Part shown: one piece after another, positions 1 through 7,704 of the stretch
Layout of the letters: every line of letters begins with the position of its first letter
How positions within the stretch are numbered: the first letter of the stretch is position 1
Source: Alitiscatomonas aceti
GTDB taxonomy: Bacteria; Bacillota; Clostridia; Lachnospirales; Lachnospiraceae
NCBI RefSeq assembly: GCF_025567195.1
Contig: NZ_JAOQJF010000006.1
Span: forward strand, 1 to 64,000
DNA length: 64,000 bases
Direction of reading: 5' to 3'
Position numbers and translations under genes: made by a program
Notes under the pieces: generated by a model
Seen by the model: the letters and a program-made list of their open reading frames with translations, nothing else
Told to the model about the DNA's origin: nothing
Databases searched by the model: none

Positions 1-229
1 TCACGGCCAGGTGGAGGGCAGAGGTGCCGGTGGCCAGGGCCACGGCATACTTACACCCCACGGTCTCACAGGCCAGGCGCTCCACCTCGTTGATATTCTC
101 TCCGACGGTGGACATCCAGTTCTTTTCATAGGCGTCCTTTATATATTCCAGCTCCGGCCCGTGCATGGTGGGCGAGCTGAGCCAGATCTTTTTTTCAAAT
201 GGCACGAACCGTTCTTCTGCGCGGAACAT
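1..229 (-). CDS. DegT/DnrJ/EryC1/StrS-type PLP aminotransferase, N-terminal part (cut by window edge)
   Basis: The first 76 codons of a protein running off the left edge. It begins MFRAEERFVPFEKKIWLSSP and continues with NWMSTVGENINEVE and YAVALATGTSALHLA, the N-terminal signature of sugar aminotransferases of the DegT/StrS fold type I family. In that family the GTSALHLA loop helps bind PLP. These enzymes transaminate a 4-keto or 3-keto NDP-sugar, usually the product of a dehydratase such as the one encoded at 8357-10225. The ATG is preceded by AAGGGGG at 8 nt spacing, which decides the start. It lies downstream, in transcription order, of the dehydratase, with a mobile element now in between. 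The catalytic lysine lies outside the window, so the exact sugar is unknown. Confidence 0.82.
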   Translation of the reverse strand, partial: MFRAEERFVPFEKKIWLSSPTMHGPELEYIKDAYEKNWMSTVGENINEVERLACETVGCKYAVALATGTSALHLAV

Positions 230-256
230 GTGATCATCCCCCTTGTTTTTAATAGA

Positions 257-315
257 AAAACATCCTGTTTCCACAGGATGTTTTCTTCTGGTTAAGGCCC
301 TCGAAACAGGGCCTT
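257..315 (-). terminator. Two adjacent hairpins ahead of the aminotransferase gene
   Basis: AAAACATCCTGT (257-268) pairs perfectly with 273-284 around a 4-nt loop and, on the minus strand, is followed by TTTTTCTATT. A second stem, AAGGCCC/GGGCCTT (294-300 / 309-315), has a T-rich run on its plus-strand side. The first looks like an intrinsic terminator or attenuator just upstream of the aminotransferase RBS; the pair may also stop transcription leaving the mobile element. Function is inferred from structure only. Confidence 0.55.
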
Positions 316-408
316 TCTGTTTTTCTTTTACTGTTTGATTCCCTGCGCTTTTGCTTATGTGTGATAAAGAAGTAATAGAAGTGTAAAAAATTTTGCCGTT
401 CCTATCCG

Positions 409-417
409 GCACATGAG
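409..417. repeat. Candidate attL core, GCACATGAG direct repeat (left copy)
   Basis: Matches 8185-8193 exactly. It sits in the middle of a near palindrome (CCTATCCG ... CGGATAGG, 401-431) just past the stop of the serine recombinase, where the recombinase-proximal end of such elements normally lies. The palindrome may also act as the recombinase terminator, since the minus strand continues with AAAATTTTTT. Confidence 0.45.
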
Positions 418-439
418 GTATGTCGGATAGGTCGGGCGG

Positions 440-2065
440 TTAGGTGTCGGGCAGTTCTACCTTGCCGACAAAAGAATAATAGATTTCGATTTCCTGTCTG
501 CGTAACTTGCCCCGGCGTTTCCCGTCAAGGGCAACGCTTTCATGGACAACGATTTTCTCCACAAACTCCCGCAGCAGAGTAGGGGTAAGTTCTTCAATGG
601 TAGTGTGCCTGCGTACCACATTCATAAACTTTTCAGCGTTTGCGGTGGCTTCCTGCGCTTTGGAAAGTTCTTCCCGCAGTCTGGCGGCACGTTCTTTCAG
701 TTCTTTCTGCTCGGCTTCATAGTCTGCCGACAGCTCTGTGAAACGCTCGTCCGATATGCGCCCGGTTACGCTGTCCTCATACAGCCGCTTGAAGATAGCA
801 GATAACTCGGCTATGCGTTTCTCGGCGGCTTCCAGCTCCTTTTTCTTGGCGGCGTTCCTGCGTCTGTCCCCGTCCTCATTCTGCTCGATTAAAAGCTTCA
901 TAAACCGGGCTTCATGCTTTGCCGCATAGCTGGTAACTTTCCGCAGATTGGAGAGTACGCCAGCGGTCAAGAGGTCAGTGCGGATAAAGTGCGCTGTGCA
1001 GTCGGCGGTGCGTTTCTTGTAGCTTCCGCAGATATAACAGTCCTGCTTGCGCTTGTCCGTCTGGTATCGCTGCTGGTACATGACGCTGCCGCAGTCGGCA
1101 CAAAAGAGTATGCCGGAGAACAAGCCCACTTCGTCATAACGGTTGGGGCGTTTGCGCTGCTTGCGTAACTCCTGCACCCGTTCCCACGTTTCCCGGTCAA
1201 TGATAGGCTCATGGTGGTTCTCAAAAACCGCCTGCTTTTCCGGGGGATTTTCTATGCTGTGTTTCAGCTTGTAGGACGGCTTCTCGGTCTTAAAGTTTAC
1301 CAGACAGCCCGTATATTCCCGGTTTTCCAGCAGATGAACCACGGTATTGGTCGCCCACTTGCACTCATAGCCGGGGTGGTAGCGGCGGGTGCTGCCCGTC
1401 CTGCGGTATTCCAGCGTCCCCGGCGTGGGGATTTGCTGCTCGGTCAGCATACGGGCTATCTTGGTCGGACCGTTCCCGGCAAGGCAAAGGCTGTAAATCT
1501 GCCGTACCACCGGGGCGGCTTCCTCGTCAATGATAAAGTTTTCGTCCTCGTCCATGAGGTAGCCATAGACGGGCTTGCTTGTGATGGGCTTTCCGCTCAT
1601 GCCCTTAGAGCGTTTTACTGCCTTGATTTTCTTGCTCGTATCTCTCACCAGCCATTCGTTAAAAATGTTCCGCAGCGGGGCAAAATCATTTTCCCCCTGT
1701 GCGCTGTCCACTCCGTCATTGATAGCGATGAAGCGGACACCTTTCTGTGGGAAAATCATTTCTGTGTACATTCCCACCTGTAAGTAGTTTCGCCCTAACC
1801 TCGACATATCCTTGACGATAACTGTCCCGACTTTCCCTGCTTCAATGTCTGCAAGCATGGCTTGAAATCCGGGTCTTTGAAAGTTCGCACCGGAATAACC
1901 GTCGTCGGTGTACCAGCGCAGATTAGAAAATCCATTCTGTTTGGCATAGGTTTCCAAAATCCTCTTTTGGTTGGAAATGGAATTGCTCTCGCCTTGCAGC
2001 TCGTCCTCATGGGACAGTCTTGGGTAAAGGGCGGTAATGAGTTGCTGGGTGGTCTGTCTTAACAT
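440..2065 (-). CDS. Large serine recombinase (TnpX-like) of the mobile element
   Basis: A 541-residue site-specific recombinase that should excise and insert the element by 2-bp staggered cleavage through a phosphoserine bond. The N-terminal resolvase domain carries the catalytic serine in LYPRLSHEDE (Ser18) and the motif VKDMSRLGRN. A recombinase DNA-binding domain follows (GYLMDEDENF to HLLENREYTG). Next come a zinc ribbon (CADCG ... CYICG ... C) and a charged coiled-coil stretch around residues 400-480, then a DUF4368-like tail. Length is typical for the group. The ATG has GGAGG 6 nt upstream. It is the terminal gene of the module, adjacent to the proposed left end. A strong inverted repeat at 2082-2134 covers its promoter region. 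Confidence 0.93.
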   Translation of the reverse strand: MLRQTTQQLITALYPRLSHEDELQGESNSISNQKRILETYAKQNGFSNLRWYTDDGYSGANFQRPGFQAMLADIEAGKVGTVIVKDMSRLGRNYLQVGMYTEMIFPQKGVRFIAINDGVDSAQGENDFAPLRNIFNEWLVRDTSKKIKAVKRSKGMSGKPITSKPVYGYLMDEDENFIIDEEAAPVVRQIYSLCLAGNGPTKIARMLTEQQIPTPGTLEYRRTGSTRRYHPGYECKWATNTVVHLLENREYTGCLVNFKTEKPSYKLKHSIENPPEKQAVFENHHEPIIDRETWERVQELRKQRKRPNRYDEVGLFSGILFCADCGSVMYQQRYQTDKRKQDCYICGSYKKRTADCTAHFIRTDLLTAGVLSNLRKVTSYAAKHEARFMKLLIEQNEDGDRRRNAAKKKELEAAEKRIAELSAIFKRLYEDSVTGRISDERFTELSADYEAEQKELKERAARLREELSKAQEATANAEKFMNVVRRHTTIEELTPTLLREFVEKIVVHESVALDGKRRGKLRRQEIEIYYSFVGKVELPDT

Positions 2066-2081
2066 AAATTCCTCCGTTTCC

Positions 2082-2134
2082 GACAGCCAGCCCCACTATT
2101 CCGTACCTTGATTGTACCACATGGGGCGGCTGTC
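2082..2134 (-). promoter_or_regulatory. Inverted repeat over the recombinase promoter region
   Basis: GACAGCCAGCCCCA (2082-2095) is complementary to TGGGGCGGCTGTC (2122-2134) with one unpaired base. On the minus strand the enclosed segment contains TACAAT, a plausible -10 box for the recombinase. The arrangement suggests an operator or a leader hairpin controlling excision; this is inference from the symmetry. Confidence 0.45.
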
Positions 2135-2192
2135 TGTATAGCGGCAAAAGCGTCAAATCTGCTTCTTTACGGTCGGTAAAAATGACGGTTTT

Positions 2193-2387
2193 TCAATCAG
2201 GCTTATCACAGGTCAAATATCCGGCGGCGGCTTCTGCTTCCAGCACTTTCATCATCTTGTCAGCGGCGGTGTCGGTCGCCCCCTCCTTGAAAAAGCCAGA
2301 CACCACAAGGATTGTGTTGCCTATCCTCGTTTCGGTCACGCAGTCCGGGCGGCGGGCAGGGCGTTTGTTTCTCTGGGTGTCGGTCAT
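2193..2387 (-). CDS. tnpW: TnpW-family transposon protein
   Basis: A 64-residue protein (MTDTQRNKRPARRPDCVTET ... KMMKVLEAEA) matching the small TnpW proteins found next to TnpX-type recombinases in Tn4451-like elements; their role is not established. The visible features are a basic N-terminus, a central beta-rich segment (TRIGNTILVVSGFF) and a helical tail. The start was placed at MTDT because an RBS-like AAAGGAGATTTGCC precedes it; a longer open frame upstream overlaps the ATPase gene and looks non-coding. Its start overlaps the end of the upstream ATPase gene by 4 nt, so the two are translationally coupled. Confidence 0.8.
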   Translation of the reverse strand: MTDTQRNKRPARRPDCVTETRIGNTILVVSGFFKEGATDTAADKMMKVLEAEAAAGYLTCDKPD

Positions 2388-3238
2388 AGGCAAATCTCCT
2401 TTCCGGCAAGCAGCCGTTTCAGCTGTTCCATTTTTCCCTGTGCGGCGGCTTTCCTCAAATTCTCCCCGGTAAAGCAGAGAGGGGAACACATTTCAAGCAG
2501 GCGGTCATAAATCCGGGCGTGGGCGGTGTCCTCCGGGTGCTGCAATTCCTCCAGCGTGAGGTTGGTCGTCACAATCAGCGGCTTCCTGCTCCGGTAGCGG
2601 CTGTCAATCACATTGTAGACCTGTTCCAGACCGTATTCTGTGCCACGCTCCATTCCAAAATCGTCAATGATGAGCAGGGGGAAGCTGCAAAGGCGGGAAA
2701 TATATTCGTTCCTGCCCGCAAAGCTGGCGGCAAGGTCGTTTAATATTGCTGCAAAGTTTGTCATGCACACCGGGACTTCCTGCTCCATGAGGGCGTTTGC
2801 AATACACCCGGCAAAATAGCTTTTCCCAGTGCCTACCCTGCCCCACAAGAGCAGCCCGTAGTTCCCGTCCTTTATCTGTTCCCAGCGTGCCACATATCCG
2901 GCGGCGTTCTTCATCTGCGGGCAGCTGCCGTTATCGTTGGCAAATGTCCAGTCCTGCATGGTCTTGTCTGTAAAGCCCTGCCGTTTCAGCCGTTCCACCG
3001 TTTCAAGGTGGCTGCGCCGCTTCTCGGCGGCTTCCCGTTCCTTACGGGCTGCCCGCTGGCAGTCGCACTCTGACGGGTGGCGGTCACGCCCGAAAAAGGT
3101 CTTGCCCTCCGGGAAATAGGCTTCTTTGGGTTTCCGGCATTTGCCGCAGTATAAAAGCCCGTCCTCCCCGGTGTAATCCTCCGGCTCGGCTGTGGTGTCG
3201 GTCATAGGCAGTATGGTGTTGTGGATTGTATCGGTCAT
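2384..3238 (-). CDS. DnaC/IstB-like ATP-binding replication protein
   Basis: A 284-residue AAA+ ATPase of the DnaC helicase-loader type. It has an N-terminal metal-binding pattern CGKC (31-34) with CDC (58-60), a charged helix, Walker A GRVGTGKS (133-140), and Walker B LLIIDDFG (near 188-195). It is likely to load a host replicative helicase onto the excised circular element together with the RepA-like protein encoded just upstream. The ATG at 3238 has AGGAGG 10 nt upstream and overlaps the initiator gene stop. Its N-terminus contains two MTDT copies, and the DNA around them (TCGGTCATAGG on the plus strand) recurs at the TnpW start. The exact molecular role in this element is inferred from the family. 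Confidence 0.88.
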   Translation of the reverse strand: MTDTIHNTILPMTDTTAEPEDYTGEDGLLYCGKCRKPKEAYFPEGKTFFGRDRHPSECDCQRAARKEREAAEKRRSHLETVERLKRQGFTDKTMQDWTFANDNGSCPQMKNAAGYVARWEQIKDGNYGLLLWGRVGTGKSYFAGCIANALMEQEVPVCMTNFAAILNDLAASFAGRNEYISRLCSFPLLIIDDFGMERGTEYGLEQVYNVIDSRYRSRKPLIVTTNLTLEELQHPEDTAHARIYDRLLEMCSPLCFTGENLRKAAAQGKMEQLKRLLAGKEICL

Positions 3239-3996
3239 AGGCTTTCTCCCTCCTTGAATGAATAGTCCGGTATGCCTTTCTTTGGCTTCTCTTTGGCAGC
3301 GTCCTCCTGCGCCCACTTGTAAATGGTGGCTGCATGGCTCTGGTACTGCTTCCCGGTGGAAGCGATGTGGCAGGAAAGGCGGTCAAGGTAATACTCCCAC
3401 TTGCCGGGGAAGTCCTGTTCCAGCTCCAAAAGTTCTGTGTCAGAAAGAAATACATTTTTATATCTGCCATAAGCGGCGGGGGGCTGCCCCTCACTCGCTC
3501 CTTTTGTTTGGCTCTCTATTAGGTTGTTTATATTAGTTTGGTTAGGGGACGGTTTTCCGACCGTCATAAGGTCAGTTTTCCGGCTGTCAGTTGGTCGGTT
3601 TCCCGCCCTTATGAGGGGCGGTTTTCCGTCCGTCAGTTGGTCGGAAAACTGTACCACTGGGATAGGCGGCACTTTCACATACAGACGGTTGGCGGCAGAA
3701 AAGCCCGTCCGTCTGCGTTCCAGCAGCCCGGCAGCGTCCAGTTCGTTCAGTGCGCCCTTTATGGTGGTGCAGCCTTTATCCAGCATTTCCGCTATCTCTG
3801 CTATGGGGTAGACAATGTATGTCCGTCCCTCGCTGTCCTGCCAGCCGTTCTTCTGCGAAAGGGTGGAACGGTCTAACAGCAGCGCATATAACTCTCTTGC
3901 GGTGTGGGATAGGTCTGTTTCCAGCAGGAAACGGGGGTAAGGCAGGTAAGCGGGCAGCTCCGTTCCTGCGGTCATATAATCAGCGATAGGGTTCAC
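3235..3996 (-). CDS. Replication initiator protein A (RepA_N type)
   Basis: A protein of about 253 residues with the N-terminal signature of RepA_N initiators: LPYPRFLLETDLSHTARELY, then a winged-helix segment (YIVYPIAEIAEMLDKGCTTI, ALNELDAAGLLERRRTGFSA). The middle (about 125-170) is a low-complexity linker, and the C-terminal part (ELEQDFPGKWEYYLDRLSCH ... ATIYKWAQEDA) matches the conserved tail of element-borne copies. It probably initiates replication of the circular form. Start choice is unclear: AAGGAGG runs directly into the first possible GTG (3996), leaving no spacer, while the first ATG (3975) is 20 nt downstream. The well-spaced codon after the Shine-Dalgarno is ATC. Confidence 0.85.
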   Translation of the reverse strand: MNPIADYMTAGTELPAYLPYPRFLLETDLSHTARELYALLLDRSTLSQKNGWQDSEGRTYIVYPIAEIAEMLDKGCTTIKGALNELDAAGLLERRRTGFSAANRLYVKVPPIPVVQFSDQLTDGKPPLIRAGNRPTDSRKTDLMTVGKPSPNQTNINNLIESQTKGASEGQPPAAYGRYKNVFLSDTELLELEQDFPGKWEYYLDRLSCHIASTGKQYQSHAATIYKWAQEDAAKEKPKKGIPDYSFKEGESL

Positions 3997-4105
3997 CTCC
4001 TTGTGGTGTCTGTCTGTGGGTTCTGTTACGCTTTTAGGGGGCGTTTTTAAGGGAAAAGGATAAATGTATCACGCACCCTTTGACACCCTCCAAAAAAGCC
4101 TTGAT

Positions 4106-4492
4106 TTATGCGGGTTTGAAATGCCCTAAAGCGTGACATTTCTCCCTTTGCTTCCGCTTCCGTTTGGCGGCGTTTATCCGCTTCATGCGTCCGGCGCAGT
4201 CCGGGCAGTATTTCCCCCGGTTGGATTTTGGGAAGAAGAACGCCCCGCAGACAGCGCAGCGTTTCCGGCTTCCCCGGCGCAAGAGGGCGGCTTCCAGTGC
4301 TTCATCAAGGGGCAGGACAGCGGCGGTAAACCAGCGGCAGAGCAGCGAATAGCTGATACTCTGTACACACACGCAAGGCTCGCCGTCCTCCAACAGCAGG
4401 CAGTTCCCGCTGTCATAGTTGCAGCACTCATGCACAAGGCGGCGGGCTGCCCGGTACTGGCGGTAGTCCATGCGGGGGATATTACCGTTCAT
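4106..4492 (-). CDS. Cysteine-rich VLP protein of the mobilization module
   Basis: A 128-residue protein with paired cysteines: HECCNYDSGNC, GEPCVCVQ, and a C-terminal zinc ribbon CAVCGAFF ... KYCPDC, followed by a lysine/arginine-rich tail (RINAAKRKRKQREKC). The family occurs almost only beside relaxase genes of such elements and probably binds DNA or RNA, but no function is proven. The ATG has AGGAG 7 nt upstream and overlaps the relaxase stop by 11 nt, so the gene is coupled to the relaxase. Confidence 0.8.
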   Translation of the reverse strand: MNGNIPRMDYRQYRAARRLVHECCNYDSGNCLLLEDGEPCVCVQSISYSLLCRWFTAAVLPLDEALEAALLRRGSRKRCAVCGAFFFPKSNRGKYCPDCAGRMKRINAAKRKRKQREKCHALGHFKPA

Positions 4493-6107
4493 GGCTCTGC
4501 TCCTTTCTGCGCTGCGGCTCGCTCCGGCGTAAAATCTGGTCGATATTGCCCTTGACAGTCTGCAAGCGGCGGTACTCCTCCCGTTTTGCCCGGTAATCGT
4601 TGTAGCCGCTGTTTTTCTCTTTGATAAGGCTTTCAATCTCTGCTTGCAGGGATTTATAGCTCGGCAGCTTGGAAATGCCGTTCTCCCTGAAATAGCGGGC
4701 GGCTGCGTCTGCTATGATAAAGTCACTTTCATGCTTCTGACGGTAGGCTGCTTTTGCTTTGGCGTTTTTCTGCTGTTTCAGCCCGTCCCGGACAGGGCGG
4801 GTCTTGGAATAGGCAAGCACCTGCCGTTGCAGCTCCTTTTTCCCGTTCAGCGTCTTTTCCACCTGCTTCAACCACGCAAGGCTTTCCTGCATGGCGGCAT
4901 AGGCGGCAGAACAGGCTTCGTCCAGTTCCTCCGGGGAGGAAAAGCCGTACTGCTGATAGGCGGTAACGGTAGCTGCCATTTGCTTTAGGTTGTGCTTTGC
5001 CGCCCAGCGGTCATAGCCCACGCCCTTGCCCTCGGCTCGCTTGGCTTCCCGGTCAACCATGCGCTGCAAGGTGTTGTCTGCCGGGGTGGTTTTTGCAGCT
5101 TTTTCCCCTTGTAACGGCTTTTTAACTGCGGCAGGGTATTCGGGTATGGCTTTGGTCTGTTCGGCAGCTCTGTGGGCGTTCTGCGTGAGCAGGGCAAGGA
5201 CAGCAGCCTTGTCAAAATCGTCCCCCAGCTTTCGGGCTGTGATAGGCTTTGTCCTGTCCGGCGTGAGGTAGGAAAGCCGCCCCCGGCTCTCCTTGACGGT
5301 CACACCCTCCCGCAGCAAAAGGGAAGAAAACTCGTCAAAGCTGCCAGCTTGGGAAAGTGCCTGCCGTATCGTCCGGCGCAGCTTCGCCTTGTCCGTTTCA
5401 AACTTGGTGGGCTTGGTCGGCTGTCCGGCGGCTTCTCTGGCGGCGTTCTCTTTGTCAAGGGCAAGCTGCCCTTTCTTTGCCGCCCAGTATTCCCGTTCGG
5501 TTATCCGTTCCTTGCTGCCGTTCAAGAGGTCGATTTGGTAAAGCCCCTCCCGGTGGCACATTTCCATGACTTCGCTCTTGAAATATTCCATAGCGGCGTT
5601 GGTGCAGCGGTGCTTGCAGCCCTCCAGCGTGTCGGCTGGTCTGTCCATGTAGGGCAGAAGCGGGACTTCGTAAATCCGCAGGGAGTTGATGACGATATGC
5701 ACATGGATATTCCCGCTGTGGTTATGCCCGTCCGGGTGGGTGCAGATTAGGGCTTGGTGTCCGGGGAAATGCTCCTTGCAGAACTGCTCGCCCAGCTCCT
5801 GCGCCCGGTCTACGGTCAAGCCGTTGTCTGTCCCGTCCCGTGGGTCAAAGCTGATGATATAGTGGTGGCTTTTCACATCTTCCCGTTTTTGGTTTTTCTC
5901 ATAGCGGAGATTGGCTCGCATACAGGCAACAGCGAAATCCTCGCCCCCGCAGTTGAGGGAAGAAATGCGGTAATCCTCCCTCGGTATCAGCCGCCCGTTT
6001 TCATCAAGGGTGGCTTTCATGGTAAACTCGTCATGCTCAAATGTGAGATAGGCTTCCGCTGCGCCATAGTCGGCGTTTTTAGAGCTGATATGTTTGAATG
6101 TTGCCAA
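4482..6107 (-). CDS. Relaxase / mobilization nuclease
   Basis: A protein of about 541 residues that should nick the element at oriT and stay bound to the transferred strand. The N-terminal relaxase domain starts ATFKHISSKN and contains KSHHYIISFDP and the histidine metal triad region HPDGHNH ... IHVHIVINS (His128-His137). The C-terminal half is lysine-rich and helical and probably binds other mobilization factors. I place the start at a TTG giving M-ATFKHISSK, the conserved beginning of the family. Upstream GTG (6116) and TTG (6137) codons in the same frame are alternatives, and none has a strong RBS. The start lies inside the end of the MobC-like gene, which implies coupled translation. Confidence 0.9.
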   Translation of the reverse strand: MATFKHISSKNADYGAAEAYLTFEHDEFTMKATLDENGRLIPREDYRISSLNCGGEDFAVACMRANLRYEKNQKREDVKSHHYIISFDPRDGTDNGLTVDRAQELGEQFCKEHFPGHQALICTHPDGHNHSGNIHVHIVINSLRIYEVPLLPYMDRPADTLEGCKHRCTNAAMEYFKSEVMEMCHREGLYQIDLLNGSKERITEREYWAAKKGQLALDKENAAREAAGQPTKPTKFETDKAKLRRTIRQALSQAGSFDEFSSLLLREGVTVKESRGRLSYLTPDRTKPITARKLGDDFDKAAVLALLTQNAHRAAEQTKAIPEYPAAVKKPLQGEKAAKTTPADNTLQRMVDREAKRAEGKGVGYDRWAAKHNLKQMAATVTAYQQYGFSSPEELDEACSAAYAAMQESLAWLKQVEKTLNGKKELQRQVLAYSKTRPVRDGLKQQKNAKAKAAYRQKHESDFIIADAAARYFRENGISKLPSYKSLQAEIESLIKEKNSGYNDYRAKREEYRRLQTVKGNIDQILRRSEPQRRKEQSHER

Positions 6108-6474
6108 CAGCGTCACCCACTTTCTGCAAGACTTCAAACTTTAGGGCAGCAAGGTCGGAAACCGCCGCCCGTACCTCCCCGGCAAGCTGCGGATAGGGAC
6201 TGTGCCACTCGTTCAGCGTCCGGGCTATCTGGTTTAAGTTGCCGCCGATCCTCCCGTATTCGGCGGTCAGCTTCCCGACAGCGGCAAGCAGCTCGTCATT
6301 GATGGGGGAAACGGTTATGATGGGGCGTATGGCTGCCCCGGTTATGGCTTGCCGGATAAACTCGGCTTGGCTCATGTGGTAAGCAGAAAGCCGCTGGGCA
6401 AACTCGGCGTATTCTTCCTCGGTCATGCGTGTTTTGACTACCCGGCTGCGGTGCGGCGTGTTGTATCGTTTCAT
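6079..6474 (-). CDS. MobC-like relaxosome accessory protein
   Basis: A 131-residue protein with a ribbon-helix-helix N-terminus (RVVKTRMTEEEYAEFAQRLS, MSQAEFIRQAI) and the MobC signature GGNLNQIARTLN in the second half. Such proteins bind near oriT and help the relaxase open the DNA. The ATG has AAAGGAGG 11 nt upstream. It is the first gene of the mobilization operon and overlaps the relaxase start. The 600-nt non-coding stretch in front of it holds the best oriT candidate of the element. Confidence 0.85.
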   Translation of the reverse strand: MKRYNTPHRSRVVKTRMTEEEYAEFAQRLSAYHMSQAEFIRQAITGAAIRPIITVSPINDELLAAVGKLTAEYGRIGGNLNQIARTLNEWHSPYPQLAGEVRAAVSDLAALKFEVLQKVGDAVGNIQTYQL

Positions 6475-6631
6475 AGGTGGTTGACCTCCTTTCTGTGCGT
6501 GGTGTCCTCTCACTAATAGGAGAAAAACAGGGTGTGAAGCGGAACTGTTTTTGAAAAATCCGAAAAATATTTTGAGGGGTTTTTCAGCGGCGCAAGCCGC
6601 ATAAGCAGGGTTTGGGGAAGGCACTCCCCAA

Positions 6632-6692
6632 CAAGATTCCCGCAGGGGCAAAATGAGCGATAAGCGAATTTTGGCACCTCGGTAGAATCTTG
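6632..6692. other. Candidate oriT region upstream of mobC
   Basis: Nested inverted repeats: CAAGATT (6632-6638) with AATCTTG (6686-6692), and inside them CAAAAT (6649-6654) with ATTTTG (6668-6673) around a 13-nt loop. Just before lies another hairpin, TTGGGGA...TCCCCAA. The stretch 6475-7101 has no convincing gene. Position directly upstream of mobC-relaxase is where oriT usually sits. The nick site cannot be read from sequence. Confidence 0.4.
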
Positions 6693-6989
6693 CTCTAAGA
6701 AACTGCCGGCCTGCCGTTCACTTGCTACTGCCACTTTTTCAGAAAATCTATAACCAGCTTTTTTTATAAAAGGCTGCGGGCTGGCGTTTTTCCCTTACTC
6801 CCTACAAACCACAAAAGAGCAGAATGGACGGACTTTCCGGCAAGAACTTTTCCGGCGGCTCGGTCTTTCCCGACAATAAGGCGTTTCGGAAGCTGCGTTT
6901 TGCCCGCTGTCTGAAAAAAATGGCAGCCTTTTTTGGTTTCACTGTCTAATACGGAACTTTTGGAAATTTGCCAAAAATGGACGCAAAAA

Positions 6990-7020
6990 AAGCAGCAAAT
7001 CTTTTTCGGATTTACTGCTT
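6990..7020 (-). terminator. Rho-independent terminator after the lipoprotein gene
   Basis: On the minus strand AAGCAGTAAATC pairs with GATTTGCTGCTT around CGAAAAA and is followed by TTTTTTTG, a standard terminator lying about 80 nt beyond the stop at 7102. Confidence 0.75.
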
Positions 7021-7101
7021 CATGTGCCGCTGCGGTGCGGCGGGATGGATATTCAGTTGAAATAAAAGAGGATGGTGGTACTTTAGTCTATCGACTCTTT
7101 A

Positions 7102-7590
7102 CTAACTATTAGGTAATCTTGAAAGATTTTCCTTGAATTTATCTAAAGAATGTTCATTGTTTCCCGCAAAAATAAGTGGAATTGTATATTCATATGATAT
7201 GCCATTTTCATAGTCCGATAATTGTATTTTTATAGTATCATCCCTCTCATCTTTAGGTGCTATATATATGAATGAATTTTTATTTATATCAGATATTTTC
7301 CCTTTTTCAGAAGAAACAGTATAACCCCAGTCTGTTAAATTTGTCTTTATTGTAACTTCTGTTTCTGTTTCTTTTCTAGTCTGCAATGCTGTTTTATCGA
7401 TTTGGATATCAAAAGGAGTCGAACCTAACAATTCACTGTTTATATTTACAAGTTCTTCTCCATTTGTTTTAGAAATATTAGATTCATCTTCATAATTTTG
7501 TTGAGATTCATCTTTTGGTGTTTCTCTGTTACATCCTAATAAAAAGCATAAAATAATTAGTACTAATACAGAAAGTTGTTTTTTTTGCAT
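7102..7590 (-). CDS. Predicted lipoprotein, element cargo, function unknown
   Basis: A 162-residue protein with a lipoprotein signal: MQKKQ, a hydrophobic core LSVLVLIILCF and lipobox LLGC with the lipidated Cys near residue 20. After an acidic low-complexity linker (about 25-50) comes a beta-rich domain (TEVTIKTNLTDWGYTVSSEK, SFIYIAPKDERDDTIKIQLS). This resembles extracellular Ig-like or cell-surface adhesion folds, but I recognise no family. RBS AAAGGAG is 6 nt before the ATG. The gene is clearly more AT-rich than the mobilization genes, pointing to a separate origin. It and the next exported protein are the only cargo of the element. Confidence 0.7.
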   Translation of the reverse strand: MQKKQLSVLVLIILCFLLGCNRETPKDESQQNYEDESNISKTNGEELVNINSELLGSTPFDIQIDKTALQTRKETETEVTIKTNLTDWGYTVSSEKGKISDINKNSFIYIAPKDERDDTIKIQLSDYENGISYEYTIPLIFAGNNEHSLDKFKENLSRLPNS

Positions 7591-7615
7591 TTATTTCTCC
7601 TTTCATATTATCAAA

Positions 7616-7666
7616 GAAAGCACTGAGAGTACTTTCAAGAAATTTTGAAATATTCTCAATGCTTTC
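7616..7666. terminator. Long imperfect hairpin between the two cargo genes
   Basis: GAAAGCA, TGAGA and TA on the left arm pair with TA, TCTCA and TGCTTTC on the right, with two single mismatches. The plus strand continues with TATTTTTTG. It lies 39 nt after the stop of the small secreted protein gene and directly before the lipoprotein RBS, so it probably ends or attenuates the first transcript. Confidence 0.55.
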
Positions 7667-7704
7667 TATTTTTTGATTATAAACTTGCCGGTAATGATAC
7701 TATG

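Noticed and set aside
230..408. A reading frame continuous with the aminotransferase upstream of its ATG
   Set aside because: The region holds two terminator-like hairpins and a clear RBS for the ATG at 229, so the open frame is most likely chance.
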